Origin: Desulfobacteria bacterium | Lineage (GTDB): Bacteria; Desulfobacterota; Desulfobacteria; Desulfobacterales; C00003060 | Assembly (NCBI GenBank): GCA_030145395.1 | Contig: JAQYVR010000158.1 | Coordinates: 1-33,737, forward strand | Direction of reading: 5' to 3' | Length of the DNA: 33,737 bases | Part shown: one piece after another, positions 1 through 8,274 of the stretch | Position numbering within the stretch: the first letter of the stretch is position 1 | How the letters are laid out: every line of letters starts with the position of its first letter | Position numbers and translations under genes: made by a program | Notes under the pieces: model-generated | Told to the model about the DNA's origin: nothing | What the model saw: only the letters and a program-made list of their open reading frames with translations | Database searches by the model: none

Positions 1-2
1 CC

Positions 3-1019
3 GATCAAATTGAAGAGATGAAAGTGGGTGCAGTTGTTGTGGCCACGGGATTTGATATCTTCGACCCAAGGCGTTCGCCTCAGTACGGGTACGGGAAGAT
101 TGAAAATGTATATACCAGCCTTGAGTTTGAAAGACTGGTGAATCCCACCGGGCCGACGGATGGAAAGATCGAACTAAAGAACGGTCAGTCTCCCGAAAAG
201 ATTGCCCTTGTTCATTGTGTCGGGTCCAGAAGCAGCAAGTTCAATGAACACTGTTCAGGCGTGTGTTGCATGTATTCGCTGAAATTTGCTCATCAAGCGG
301 CAAAGAAACTCCCGGGGGTCTCGATTACTGAGCTGTACTCGGATTTCTGTTTACCCGGCAAGAAATCACAGGGCTTCTTTGGAAAGGTCTCTCGAGAATG
401 CGGTCCTGAATTCCTTCACATGAAGGACCCCGATTCGATAGAAATTGGTGAAAAAGATGACAAGATACTAATAGACTATGTGGACGTTCATGGAAAGTCC
501 AAGACGATCACCGCTGACATGGTGGTGTTGGCTCCGGCGATTGAGGGAGCAAGAGATGCCGGGGACTTGGCCCGTATTTGTGACATATCACAAGGTGACG
601 GTGGATTTTTTGTTGAGGAAAATCCGACTATAGCCCCTGTCTCGACGGTCAGGGACGGCGTATTTATTGCCGGGTGTGCCCAGGGACCAAAGGATATTCA
701 GTCCTCGGTGGCAGACGGTCAGGCAGCAGCAGGCAGGATACTGTCACGGCTTATCCCCGGGGAGAAACTGGTGCTCGACGCGGTTACGGCTGAGGCGAAT
801 GCAGACCTGTGTTGTGGGTGCAAGCTGTGCATTGCCGTGTGTCCTTACAGGGCGATCCATTACGATGAAACAGGAAGACACGTCGTCATTAATGAAATTC
901 TGTGCAGGGGGTGTGGAGTTTGTCCTGCTGTTTGTCCCAGCGGATCGATCAAGGCTAAGCATTTTGCGGATATGCAGATATCTGCAGAGATACAGGCGCT
1001 GGCAGGAGGGGAGTCTTGA
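3..1019 (+). CDS. hdrA: HdrA-like heterodisulfide reductase subunit A, 3' part (5' end outside window)
   Basis: This is the C-terminal part of an HdrA-type flavin/iron-sulfur protein. The frame is open from base 3 (DQIEEMKVG...), so the gene starts upstream and the ATG at 18 is internal. Visible family marks are AVVVATGFDIFDP (end of the FAD-binding core), the HCVGSR segment, a CSGVCC cysteine cluster, an AGCAQGPKDIQSSVADG flavin-binding segment, and two C-terminal [4Fe-4S] motifs (CCGCKLCIAVCP and CRGCGVCPAVCP). HdrA carries the FAD that bifurcates electrons between ferredoxin and a second acceptor in the cytoplasm. With mvhD, mvhG and mvhA downstream it fits an HdrA-MvhDGA complex. HdrB and HdrC are not in the window and may lie upstream. 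Family assignment is firm; the physiological acceptor is not visible. Confidence 0.93.
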   Translation, partial: DQIEEMKVGAVVVATGFDIFDPRRSPQYGYGKIENVYTSLEFERLVNPTGPTDGKIELKNGQSPEKIALVHCVGSRSSKFNEHCSGVCCMYSLKFAHQAAKKLPGVSITELYSDFCLPGKKSQGFFGKVSRECGPEFLHMKDPDSIEIGEKDDKILIDYVDVHGKSKTITADMVVLAPAIEGARDAGDLARICDISQGDGGFFVEENPTIAPVSTVRDGVFIAGCAQGPKDIQSSVADGQAAAGRILSRLIPGEKLVLDAVTAEANADLCCGCKLCIAVCPYRAIHYDETGRHVVINEILCRGCGVCPAVCPSGSIKAKHFADMQISAEIQALAGGES

Positions 1020-1080
1020 TGCACTGCAAGATAGTTGTGGGTTCGACTCAGACTGTACTGGCATGCTGCTGTTGTCGAGA

Positions 1081-1170
1081 TGTCAAATTCGAAGCACGAA
1101 TATCGAAGCTCGAAACAAATCCAAAATCCGAATGACAGAAATCCAAAACTTGTTTAGAACATTTAATGGC
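1081..1170. repeat. A-rich dispersed repeat-like sequence between hdrA and mvhD
   Basis: The 226-bp gap between hdrA and mvhD holds no convincing gene. It contains short A-rich modules: CGAAGCACGAATATCGAAGC and two copies of AAATCCAAAA about 22 bp apart. From memory it resembles an intergenic repeat style seen in many environmental bacterial genomes; no other copy was noticed in this window. A short frame from 1019 overlapping the hdrA stop runs into it and ends, and is not called. Confidence 0.4.
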
Positions 1171-1245
1171 CTTACCCCTTTTTGCAGACACACAGTGGTT
1201 AAGAATACCATATCGGTTGTCTCTGGGAGATAACACGAGACCAAG

Positions 1246-1650
1246 ATGAATCGTTTTGAACCAATAATCGTTGGTTTTCTCTGCAACTGGTGTGCTTACG
1301 AGGGTGCAGATGCCGCCGGCAGAGCGCGGAAACCGTATCCCGTAAATCTAAGGGTCATACGGGTTTTGTGCAGCGGCCGGACTGATCCCCAGTTCGTCCT
1401 GGAGGCGTTCAAGGAGGGGGCGGATGGTGTCCTCATTTTGGGATGCCACCCCGGGGAGTGCCATTATAAGGAGGGTAATTTTCATACACTCAAGAGATAC
1501 ATCATGTTACGAAAGATGCTCATGCAATTCGGTATAGAAGAAGATAGATTAAGGCTTGACTGGATTTCAGCGAGCGAGCGAGATAGGTTTGTTGAGGTTG
1601 TTTCGGAAATGGTTGAGAGAGTGAGGGAACTCGGCCCATTGGTCCGTTGA
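1246..1650 (+). CDS. mvhD: MvhD-type hydrogenase iron-sulfur (delta) subunit
   Basis: The 134-residue protein matches the MvhD family over its full usual length. Cysteines typical of its [2Fe-2S] site appear as LCNWCAYEGAD (C13, C16), VLCSGR and GCHPGECHY. MvhD carries electrons from the MvhAG hydrogenase to HdrA. It is preceded by hdrA (gap 226 bp) and followed by mvhG (gap 234 bp), both gaps occupied by repeat-like DNA. The ATG at 1246 is supported by the conserved N-terminus, although the upstream Shine-Dalgarno is weak (ACGAGACC). There is no signal peptide, consistent with a cytoplasmic complex. Confidence 0.93.
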   Translation: MNRFEPIIVGFLCNWCAYEGADAAGRARKPYPVNLRVIRVLCSGRTDPQFVLEAFKEGADGVLILGCHPGECHYKEGNFHTLKRYIMLRKMLMQFGIEEDRLRLDWISASERDRFVEVVSEMVERVRELGPLVR

Positions 1651-1668
1651 TGCAGGGGATTTGAGATG

Positions 1669-1793
1669 TGACCGGCGAGCTCCCCGCGCACGAAGTGCTG
1701 CCGTAAGGCAGAACGCCCGTCCGGAAGGACGAGGGCGGGCTGCGCAGCACTGCCGTGAGGCAGAACCCCTGCCCGGAAGGGCGGGGAGGCTTC
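1669..1793 (+). repeat. GNRA double-hairpin repeat, copy A (internally shortened)
   Basis: First of three copies of one repeat family, starting 18 bases after the mvhD stop. It begins TGACCGGC and ends GGGCGGGGAGGCTTC, like the other copies. Two tandem units each hold a small stem CTGCC-GNRA-GGCAG (loops GTAA and GTGA) followed by AAC and a GC-rich stem with loop GGAA. About 35 bp of the linker present in copies B and C (between the two units) is missing here. The 1794-1884 remainder before mvhG shows no gene. Confidence 0.85.
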
Positions 1794-1884
1794 ACATGGG
1801 ATACGAGGGTTTCGATTGCGTATTTCCACATTGTCGAATCTCAAAGTTCCCTTTTGAACTGTTTATCCCGGGAAATTAAGCCGT

Positions 1885-2853
1885 ATGACAGAAAAGCCTA
1901 AAATCGCCCTGTATTGGTGTTCGAGCTGTGGAGGATGTGAGGAATCGGTCGTTGATCTGGCCGAAGATATCCTCACAGTTTCCGAGATGGCGGATATTGT
2001 GTTTTGGCCGGTTGCCTTGGATTTCAAATACAAGGACGTCGAAGCCCTAAATGATGGAGAGATTGCCGCGACCCTCATCAACGGGGCCGTCAGAATGGAT
2101 GAGCAAGAAGAGATGGCCAAGCTGTTGAGAAGGAAATCCCAATTGGTGATGGCCCACGGAGCTTGCGCCCATCTTGGTGGTGTCCCTGGTCTGGCAAATT
2201 TTTTCGAACGCCAGGATGTGTTGGATCGCTCATACAAGGAAGTTCCAACCGTAAAGAATCCTGAGGGGACTTTGCCCGAAGTTCAAAGCGTGGCGCACGG
2301 GAGAGAATTAGAGCTTTCGGGTTTTCATGATCGTGTCAGAGCCCTGGATCAAGTGGTGGATGTGGACTATTATATTCCGGGGTGCCCGCCAACACCCGAG
2401 CTGATCAGAGATGCGATCATCATGGCCCTGGAGGGGAGGCTTCCTCCCAAGGGAAGCGTGTTGGCGGAAAAGAAGGCACTCTGCGATACATGCCCCCGAA
2501 GAGATAGCAGACCCGAAAGATTACGAATAAAAGAGTTTAAAAGACTTCATCAAACCGAATGGGACCCTGAGAAGTGTTTCCTGAACCAGGCACTCATCTG
2601 TCTTGGTCCGGCTACGAGGGGCGGTTGTATGGCAAGGTGCATCCATGCAAACATGCCCTGTCGAGGCTGCTTTGGTCCGACTGATGATGTCAGAGATCAA
2701 GGGGCAAAATCTTTGTCTTTTCTGGCGTCTATGATTGACTCAAAGGACGAGAAAGAATTAGAAAGAATAGCAGATTCAATACCTGATCCTGCCGGGCTAT
2801 TCTACAGGTACAGCTTGGCTTCATCATTATTAAAGGGAAAGATCCCTGGATAG
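1885..2853 (+). CDS. mvhG: [NiFe] hydrogenase small subunit, MvhG type
   Basis: The 322-residue protein is the small subunit of a group 3c (methyl-viologen/F420-non-reducing type) [NiFe] hydrogenase. The proximal cluster motif is at the N-terminus (YWCSSCGGCEES, C12/C15/C18), followed by AHGACAHLGG, PGCPPTPE, and a C-terminal cysteine cluster (GGCMARCIHANMPCRGCFGP). It has no Tat signal peptide, so it is cytoplasmic, unlike periplasmic uptake hydrogenases. It passes electrons from the Ni-Fe site in MvhA toward MvhD. The mvhA start follows 4 bp after the stop, so the two are almost certainly cotranscribed. Confidence 0.95.
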   Translation: MTEKPKIALYWCSSCGGCEESVVDLAEDILTVSEMADIVFWPVALDFKYKDVEALNDGEIAATLINGAVRMDEQEEMAKLLRRKSQLVMAHGACAHLGGVPGLANFFERQDVLDRSYKEVPTVKNPEGTLPEVQSVAHGRELELSGFHDRVRALDQVVDVDYYIPGCPPTPELIRDAIIMALEGRLPPKGSVLAEKKALCDTCPRRDSRPERLRIKEFKRLHQTEWDPEKCFLNQALICLGPATRGGCMARCIHANMPCRGCFGPTDDVRDQGAKSLSFLASMIDSKDEKELERIADSIPDPAGLFYRYSLASSLLKGKIPG

Positions 2854-2857
2854 TGCC

Positions 2858-4330
2858 ATGAGCAAACGCATCACAATCCACCCGATAACAAGATTGGAAG
2901 GACACGGAAAGATTGACATCTTTCTTGACGAGAAGGGCGATGTGGAGCGTGCCTATTTGCAGGTGCCGGACTTCAAGGGTTTTGAGAAGTTCTGTGAGGG
3001 CAGAGCGGTGGAAGAGATGCCAACTATCACACAAAAGATTTGTGGGGTATGTCCTACGGCCCACCATACTGCGTCGAGTAAGGCACTGGATGATCTTTTC
3101 AAGGTGGAGCCCCCTCCCGCTGCAAAGAAGATTAGGGAACTCATGTATAATGCGTTTATGTTTGAGGACCATCTTTTGCATTTCCTTATTCTGGGCGGAC
3201 CTGATTTGATCGTTGGTCCGGATGCGCCGACTGCTGAGAGAAACATTCTCGGAGTATTAGGTAAACTAGGTATTGAAATTGGGAAGAAAGCGATTGACAT
3301 ACGCAACAGGGTGCGAGGCGTGAATGCCGCGATTAGCGGCAGCTCCCTTTATCCTGTTTGCGGACTTCCCGGCGGGATTTCAAAGGCCCTGACTGAGGAA
3401 GAAAAAGCCGAAATACAGGTTGTTACAAAAGATGCAGTAGAATTTGCCAAGTTCACTTTGAAGATATTTCATAATGATGTGCTCAAGAACAAAGAGTTCA
3501 GCGACCTGCTGACCGGTGATGTGTTCTACCACAGCACTTACTACATGGGCATGGTGGATGATAGAAACAGGGTCAATTTCTATGATGGAAAAATCAGGGT
3601 CGTTGATCCGAACGGCAACGAGTTCACCAAGTTCGAGGCGAAAGACTACTTGAAGCATCTGGAGGAACGCGTTGAATCGTGGAGCTATATGAAACTCCTG
3701 TATTTGAAGGACATCGGCTGGAAGGGATTTGTTGACGGAGAGGGCAGTGGTATTTACAGGGTTGGCCCGCTTGCTCGCCTCAATGCTGCCGAAGGTATGG
3801 CCACACCATTGGCCCAGACCGAGTATGAGAAAATGTTTGACACCCTGGGGGACAAGCCTGTCCACAATACACTGGCCTATCACTGGGCAAGGCTCATTGA
3901 AGTCCTTTATGCTGCAGAGAGAATGGATCAGCTTGCCGGAGATGACGAACTCGCGAATCCTAACGTGAGGAATCTTTCTAATCAAATCCCCAAGGAAGGC
4001 TTTGGGGTATGCGAAGCCCCGCGGGGAACCCTGTTTCATCATTATGAAACCGACGAGGCAGGCATAGTAGAAAAATTGAACCTGTTGGTCGCCACACAGA
4101 ATAGCGCTGCGGCCATTTGTATGTCGATTGAAAAGGCCGCCCGGTGCCTCATAAAGGGTGGTCGCGTTTCTGATGGCATACTCAACATGATAGAAATGGC
4201 ATTCCGGGCCTATGATCCGTGCCTTGCCTGTGCCACCCACTGTGTTACGGGAGAACCGCCGACGGTTGTGAACCTATATGATAAGGAAAAGAAGTTGATA
4301 AGGGTGATTGAACCACGGGATTTCAAATAA
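2858..4330 (+). CDS. mvhA: [NiFe] hydrogenase large subunit, MvhA type
   Basis: The 490-residue catalytic subunit binds the Ni-Fe centre that splits or forms H2. The N-terminus (ITIHPITRLEGHGKI) is typical. The L1 ligand motif is KICGVCPTAHH (C62, C65) and the L2 motif is DPCLACATH (C455, C458, H461). About 29 residues follow H461; in this family a maturation protease normally removes such a tail after the histidine, so processing is expected, but no protease gene is in the window. The start is fixed by close coupling to mvhG. The downstream gene begins 12 bp after the stop. Confidence 0.96.
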   Translation: MSKRITIHPITRLEGHGKIDIFLDEKGDVERAYLQVPDFKGFEKFCEGRAVEEMPTITQKICGVCPTAHHTASSKALDDLFKVEPPPAAKKIRELMYNAFMFEDHLLHFLILGGPDLIVGPDAPTAERNILGVLGKLGIEIGKKAIDIRNRVRGVNAAISGSSLYPVCGLPGGISKALTEEEKAEIQVVTKDAVEFAKFTLKIFHNDVLKNKEFSDLLTGDVFYHSTYYMGMVDDRNRVNFYDGKIRVVDPNGNEFTKFEAKDYLKHLEERVESWSYMKLLYLKDIGWKGFVDGEGSGIYRVGPLARLNAAEGMATPLAQTEYEKMFDTLGDKPVHNTLAYHWARLIEVLYAAERMDQLAGDDELANPNVRNLSNQIPKEGFGVCEAPRGTLFHHYETDEAGIVEKLNLLVATQNSAAAICMSIEKAARCLIKGGRVSDGILNMIEMAFRAYDPCLACATHCVTGEPPTVVNLYDKEKKLIRVIEPRDFK

Positions 4331-4342
4331 GGAGACATAGCA

Positions 4343-4567
4343 ATGGCAACAGAAGTTTTGGATACGCTTGGCCTGAAGTGCCCCCAGCCGGTTCTCAAGA
4401 TAGCTGTTCGGGCTCCCGACATTAAACCTGGCGACATTCTGGAGATTTTGGGAGATTGCCCGACGTTTGAGAAGGATATTCGCATCTGGTGTGAGCGGCT
4501 GGGGAAAGTATTTCTCTCCATAAAGGATGAAGGGGGAGACAAGAAACGGATCCAGATACAATTCTAG
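4343..4567 (+). CDS. TusA/SirA-family sulfur carrier protein
   Basis: The 74-residue protein has the TusA fold signature: LGLKCPQPVLK with the sulfur-carrying Cys13 in the CPxP motif, and the DILEILGDCP segment. TusA-like proteins relay persulfide sulfur between enzymes. It lies 12 bp after mvhA with a good ribosome site (AAGGAGA), so it is the last gene of the hdrA-mvhDGA run. What it does for a bifurcating hydrogenase is not established. Possibilities are delivery of sulfur to or from an Hdr-type reaction, a redox role, or mere co-transcription. Family assignment is firm and role is open. Confidence 0.9.
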   Translation: MATEVLDTLGLKCPQPVLKIAVRAPDIKPGDILEILGDCPTFEKDIRIWCERLGKVFLSIKDEGGDKKRIQIQF

Positions 4568-4602
4568 GAGACCCCTTATCACACATGGCAAAGAGAAATA
4601 AT

Positions 4603-4762
4603 TGACCGGCTTGCTCCCCGCGCACGAAGTGCTGCCGTAAGGCAGAACACCCGTCCTTCAGGACGGGGTCAAGGGGAGCTATGTGAAAATGTATATGTTC
4701 CTTACCGGGGCGCGAAGCACTGGCGCAAGCCAGAACGCCGCCCTTCTGGGCGGGGAGGCTTC
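4603..4762 (+). repeat. GNRA double-hairpin repeat, copy B (full length)
   Basis: Full-length copy starting 35 bases after the tusA-like stop and in the same orientation as that gene. Unit 1 has stem CTGCC-GTAA-GGCAG and stem CCCGTCC-TTCA-GGACGGG. Unit 2 has stem CTGGC-GCAA-GCCAG, a double compensatory change relative to the other copies, and a stem ending GGGCGGGG. The linker contains TCAAGGGGAGCTAT and TTCCTTACCGGGG, shared with copy C. The left flank reads TTGAC. From 4763 to 4856 no gene or further element was recognised. Confidence 0.88.
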
Positions 4763-4856
4763 AATTTTCGCGCTTCGCTTCACCAAGACCGCTTTACAAA
4801 ATGGTCAAGAATAGACTCCTCCGGAAGCCACAAGAGCCTCTCCACCACCTGGATAG

Positions 4857-4883
4857 CGGAACGTATTTATGACAGTTACTATA
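4857..4883 (+). promoter_or_regulatory. Shared 27-bp upstream motif, copy 1 (candidate promoter/operator)
   Basis: The motif reads CGGAAC, then TATTTATGACAG after one base, then ACTATA. It matches 22 of 27 bases of the motif at 7320-7346. GGAAC and TATAAA are 17 bp apart, a spacing that suits an alternative-sigma or ECF-like promoter. It ends 27 bp before the ATG at 4911, almost the same distance as copy 2 to its gene. Promoter function is inferred. Confidence 0.45.
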
Positions 4884-4910
4884 AAAGGAGTTTGAGGAGT
4901 GACAGGTAAG

Positions 4911-7154
4911 ATGAAATGCTGGGAGTTCTTTGAGTGTGACGAAACAGAATGCCCAGTTTACATATCAAAGGACCTCAGGTGTTGGCTCGTTTCAGATACC
5001 CATTGTCGGGATGAGATCCAGGGAAAATTCCTGGAAAAGATAGAGATGTGTCTTGCATGTGAGCCTTTTAAAGCAAATGTAGATATCAGCTCATTGGAAG
5101 ATACCTTAACGGTGGTTCATGAACAGTTTGTAGAATTCAGGGGGATGGTTGATGAGCGAGACAGGGATTTGGAAGGGATCAGTATGGAGTTGGCCCTTGG
5201 CTTGTCCGAGGTTTTTGAAGCGTTGCAGAAGATTTCTTCAGGGGATCCATCAGTCAAGATATCTGAGAAGTCGGATCTCGATTTGATCACTAAATTGAAA
5301 CATATGGTCAACCTGACCGGGGAGAATCTGGCGGAAATGGTTGATCTTTCTCACGAGTTTGCCATAGGCCTGGCTGAGCACTTTGACGCATTGCACAGGG
5401 TCTCAAAAGGCGACCTGGCTGCGCGGGTCTCAGGGGGTTCTCAAGTCGAACTACTTGAAAGCCTCAAAAAAGTGACAAACGAGATGATCGATAGCGTGTC
5501 CAGAGAAATGACCGAGCGAAAACGTGCGGACGAGGCGCTGCAAACGGCTCACCACGACCTGGAAATTCGAGTTGAAGAACGAACGGCAGAGCTTACAAGG
5601 GCCAATGTGCTTCTGAAACAGGAGATATCTGAACGCAAGCGGGCCGAAGAAGCACTGCGGGACAGCGAGGAGAGATACCGGACACTTTTTGAAGACTCCA
5701 GGGACGCTATCTACGTTACGGCTCGAGCGGGCGAGTTCCTTGACATTAACCAGTCCGGGCTTGATCTCTTCGGCTACACAAGGAAGGAGATGATAGGGCT
5801 GGACGCCCGAGAGATATATGTAAATTCTGATGATAGACCCCGGTTTCAGAGGGAGATAGAGTCAAAAGGATCTGTCACAGACTATGAGGTGAAATTTCGC
5901 AAGAAAGATAAGACGGAGATGGACTGCCTGCTCACTGCCAGCGTGCGTTGTGCAAAGGATGGCAGCGTTCTGGGGTACCAGGGCGTCATACGAGATATCA
6001 CAGAACGAAAACGCCTTGAAGCCCAACTTCAGCAAGCCCAGAAAATGGAGGCGATTGGTACCCTGGCCGGCGGCATTGCCCATGACTTCAACAACCTCCT
6101 CATGGGCATACAGGGAAATGTGTCTTTACTGCTTACTCACATGGATGCTAAGGACCCAAATTGCGAACGACTGAAGAACACTGAAAAGCAAATTCAAAGC
6201 GGAGCCAAACTCACCTCACACCTCCTTGGATATGCAAGGAAGGGAAGATATGAGGTCAAGCCCCTTGATCTCAACGAACTCGTGGGAGAAACCTCAGAGA
6301 CCTTTGGCCGAACCAAAAGGGAGATAGCTATTCACCAAGAGTTTGCAGATGACCTGTTTGCCGTAGAGGCAGACGCCGGGCAAATAGAGCAGGTACTTTG
6401 GAATCTGTTTGTAAATGCTGCAGATGCTATGCCTGGTGGTGGGGATCTGATTCTGAGGACCAAGAATGTCACTCACAAGGATATCAAGAGCAAGCTGTAT
6501 GATACAGAACCTGGCAACTATGTGTCGCTAACAGTGACCGACACGGGTGCGGGCATGGATAAAAAGATCATGGAGCGTATCTTTGATCCATTCTTTACGA
6601 CCAAGGAGAGGGGAAGAGGTACGGGTCTCGGCCTGGCTTCTACATACGGGATCGTAAAAGGCCACGACGGATATATTCACGTAACCTCCAGGCAAGGGCA
6701 CGGAGCAAGCTTCAGCATCTATCTGCCAGCGTCTGAGAAGACTGTCCGTGAAGCTTTAAGGCATGCCGATAGGCTCATCGCCGGTACTGAAACGGTGCTG
6801 TTCGTGGATGATGAAGATGCCATCAGGGAGGTAGGCGAGGAGTTGTTGCAGGCCATGGGCTACAGTGTGTTGCTGGCGAGGGATGGCAAAGAGGCTGTAG
6901 AACTTTATGAGAAGAATGGGGATAACATAGACATCGTCCTTCTTGACATCGTTATGCCACATATGGGTGGGAGTGAAGTGTATGAGAAGATGAAAGAAAT
7001 CAACCCGAACATCAAAGTTCTTCTTTTGAGCGGATATAGCATTGATGGTGAAGCGACCGATATTCTGGACCGTGGATGTGATGGTTTCATTCAGAAGCCC
7101 TTCACTATGAAAGAACTGTCTGGAAAGATAAGGGAGATTATGGGAACGGAATAG
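4911..7154 (+). CDS. Two-CW/HAMP/PAS hybrid histidine kinase with receiver domain
   Basis: A soluble sensor kinase of 747 residues; no transmembrane segment is seen. In order: an N-terminal cysteine-tryptophan module (MKCWEFFEC ... CPVY ... RCW ... C ... CLACEPF, residues 1-55) that probably binds metal; two tandem HAMP-like repeats (about 80-195) recognisable by repeated GL-E-F-AL-(K/R)-S-GD; a coiled coil; one PAS domain (about 260-370); HisKA with phospho-acceptor His391 in AHDFNN; HATPase ([25 protein letters not shown]); and a C-terminal receiver with Asp679 (LLDIVMP). GTG at 4899 (AGGAG 8 bp upstream) is an alternative start. ATG 4911 is preferred because homologous modules begin MKCWEF and the upstream motif spacing then matches the gene at 7376. 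Its kinase-receiver half closely resembles that of the kinase ending at 17948. Confidence 0.92.
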   Translation: MKCWEFFECDETECPVYISKDLRCWLVSDTHCRDEIQGKFLEKIEMCLACEPFKANVDISSLEDTLTVVHEQFVEFRGMVDERDRDLEGISMELALGLSEVFEALQKISSGDPSVKISEKSDLDLITKLKHMVNLTGENLAEMVDLSHEFAIGLAEHFDALHRVSKGDLAARVSGGSQVELLESLKKVTNEMIDSVSREMTERKRADEALQTAHHDLEIRVEERTAELTRANVLLKQEISERKRAEEALRDSEERYRTLFEDSRDAIYVTARAGEFLDINQSGLDLFGYTRKEMIGLDAREIYVNSDDRPRFQREIESKGSVTDYEVKFRKKDKTEMDCLLTASVRCAKDGSVLGYQGVIRDITERKRLEAQLQQAQKMEAIGTLAGGIAHDFNNLLMGIQGNVSLLLTHMDAKDPNCERLKNTEKQIQSGAKLTSHLLGYARKGRYEVKPLDLNELVGETSETFGRTKREIAIHQEFADDLFAVEADAGQIEQVLWNLFVNAADAMPGGGDLILRTKNVTHKDIKSKLYDTEPGNYVSLTVTDTGAGMDKKIMERIFDPFFTTKERGRGTGLGLASTYGIVKGHDGYIHVTSRQGHGASFSIYLPASEKTVREALRHADRLIAGTETVLFVDDEDAIREVGEELLQAMGYSVLLARDGKEAVELYEKNGDNIDIVLLDIVMPHMGGSEVYEKMKEINPNIKVLLLSGYSIDGEATDILDRGCDGFIQKPFTMKELSGKIREIMGTE

Positions 7155-7319
7155 GTCCAAGTTTTTTAAATATTGTGAGCACGCCATCCTTAAGGATGAC
7201 TTTCCATATATAATGTATCAGCCGTTTATCGGAACAGTCCTAATCCCTGCCTCCGTAGAAACAATTGAACCGCTTCATTTCAAGATAATATTTCCAATCA
7301 TCAACGAATTCAAAGGAAA

Positions 7320-7346
7320 CGGAACATACTTTTGACAGACACTATA
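7320..7346 (+). promoter_or_regulatory. Shared 27-bp upstream motif, copy 2 (candidate promoter/operator)
   Basis: The motif is CGGAACATACTTTTGACAG followed by ACACTATA, ending 29 bp before the ATG at 7376. It matches copy 1 (22/27) and copy 3 (23/27). The wider block 7301-7350 is also 38/50 identical to 9001-9050. The internal TTGACA has no reasonable -10 at 16-18 bp, whereas GGAAC and TATATA are 17 bp apart, so the latter pair is the better promoter guess. Confidence 0.45.
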
Positions 7347-7375
7347 TAGTTCTGGAACAACTGAAGGGCATTTAT

Positions 7376-8053
7376 ATGCAAGAAGAGTCGACCCATGAAG
7401 AACTGATACAAAGGGTCAAGGAATTAGAGAAGGAAGCTGCTGAGCGAGGGCGGGCGGAGGAGGCGTTGGGGGAAAGCGAAGTCCGCTTAAAGACTGTACT
7501 GGATACAATTCAGGCCGGAATTGTCGTTATTGACCCCAAGAAGCATATCATCGTTGGTGTCAATGCAGCCGCCGGAAAAATGGTCGGTTCTCCAAGGGAG
7601 CAGATTCTCGGCAGCCCTTGCCACGGATACATCTGTCCAGCCGAGGAGGGCGAGTGTCCGATCACCGATCTCGGACAGAACCTGGACAATGCAGAACAGG
7701 TGTTGTTGACTGCTGATGGTCAAAGGGTGCCTATTCTCAAGACAGTTGTATCTGTTATACTAGACGGCCGAAAGCATTTGCTGGAAAGTTTCCTGGACAT
7801 TACTGAGCGCAAGCAAGCAGAGGAGGAGCGAGAGAGACTCATAGGCGAACTTCAGGAAGCGCTATCCGAGGTTAAGACATTGAGCGGCCTACTTCCCATT
7901 TGTGCTTCGTGTAAGAGTATAAGAGATGACCAGGGCTACTGGCAGCAGATTGAAGCATATATCCGGGATCATTCCGAGGCCGAATTTAGCCACAGCGTTT
8001 GTCCTGAATGCGCAAAGAAGCTTTATCCCGAAGTTTTTGACAAGAAGAAATGA
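7376..8053 (+). CDS. PAS-domain protein with C-terminal four-cysteine module, no kinase domain
   Basis: The 225-residue protein starts with a coiled coil (residues 1-35), then one PAS domain (about 36-145) with a cysteine-rich insert (SPCHGYICP ... GECPITDLG), then a second coiled coil, and ends in a module with paired cysteines (LPICASCKSIRD ... GYWQQIEAYI ... HSVCPECAKKLYP). The CxxC...CPEC pairs look like a metal-binding knuckle. This C-terminal module recurs on PAS and receiver proteins of deltaproteobacteria, but I know no defined function for it. There is no HisKA, ATPase, cyclase or HTH domain, so it may act as an adaptor or redox/metal sensor. Ribosome site GAAGGG lies 7 bp before ATG. 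It shares its upstream motif with the kinase at 4911. Confidence 0.85.
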   Translation: MQEESTHEELIQRVKELEKEAAERGRAEEALGESEVRLKTVLDTIQAGIVVIDPKKHIIVGVNAAAGKMVGSPREQILGSPCHGYICPAEEGECPITDLGQNLDNAEQVLLTADGQRVPILKTVVSVILDGRKHLLESFLDITERKQAEEERERLIGELQEALSEVKTLSGLLPICASCKSIRDDQGYWQQIEAYIRDHSEAEFSHSVCPECAKKLYPEVFDKKK

Positions 8054-8054
8054 T

Positions 8055-8201
8055 TACAAGCCATCTCAAAAATGCGTCTAAGTCCCCATGGTGGCGTTCC
8101 GGGTCGCCTCAAAATGCTCACATACTACCGTGTATGCTGCGCTTTTTCGCCGCCCCGCGCCTTGCCCTGAACCCTGATCCACTCTTTTGAGACGGCTTGT
8201 A
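8055..8201. repeat. 147-bp element with 17-bp terminal inverted repeats
   Basis: The left end TACAAGCCATCTCAAAA (8055-8071) is the reverse complement of the right end at 8185-8201 with one mismatch. The element starts one base after the stop of the PAS gene. It has no coding capacity. Its inner right part (GCGCCTTGCCCTGAAC) resembles the inner right part of the element at 28024-28196, so the two are probably one miniature inverted-repeat family. In RNA it would form a large hairpin. Confidence 0.8.
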
Positions 8202-8274
8202 GCAGAAACGAATGGGCATCCTTCAGCATTCACTATGAATAAGGAAGAATGTACTAATGAGACAGGAGGTATAG

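Noticed and set aside
1019-1132. Short frame MHCKIVVG... overlapping the hdrA stop (ATGA-like junction), with CCCC residues
   Set aside because: It ends inside A-rich repeat-like DNA, has no recognisable domain and no ribosome site clearly its own; could be a gene remnant but not supportable.
1661-1879. A 72-codon frame on the + strand between mvhD and mvhG
   Set aside because: It lies across repeat copy A, is arginine/alanine-rich, has no ribosome site and resembles no family.
3380-4240. A 286-codon minus-strand frame inside mvhA
   Set aside because: It is an antisense shadow of a highly conserved hydrogenase gene with no protein family signal.
4603-4762. Calling the GNRA repeats a CRISPR array
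   Set aside because: Copies are far apart, differ in length, lack unique regular spacers and no cas gene is present.
7332-7360. TTGACA at 7332 as a sigma-70 -35 box for the PAS gene
   Set aside because: No acceptable -10 lies 16-18 bp downstream; the GGAAC/TATATA pair in the same motif fits better.
8055-8201. Reading the inverted repeat after the PAS gene as a standard intrinsic terminator
   Set aside because: The arms are separated by over 110 bases and there is no T-run after the right arm; a miniature inverted-repeat element explains it better.
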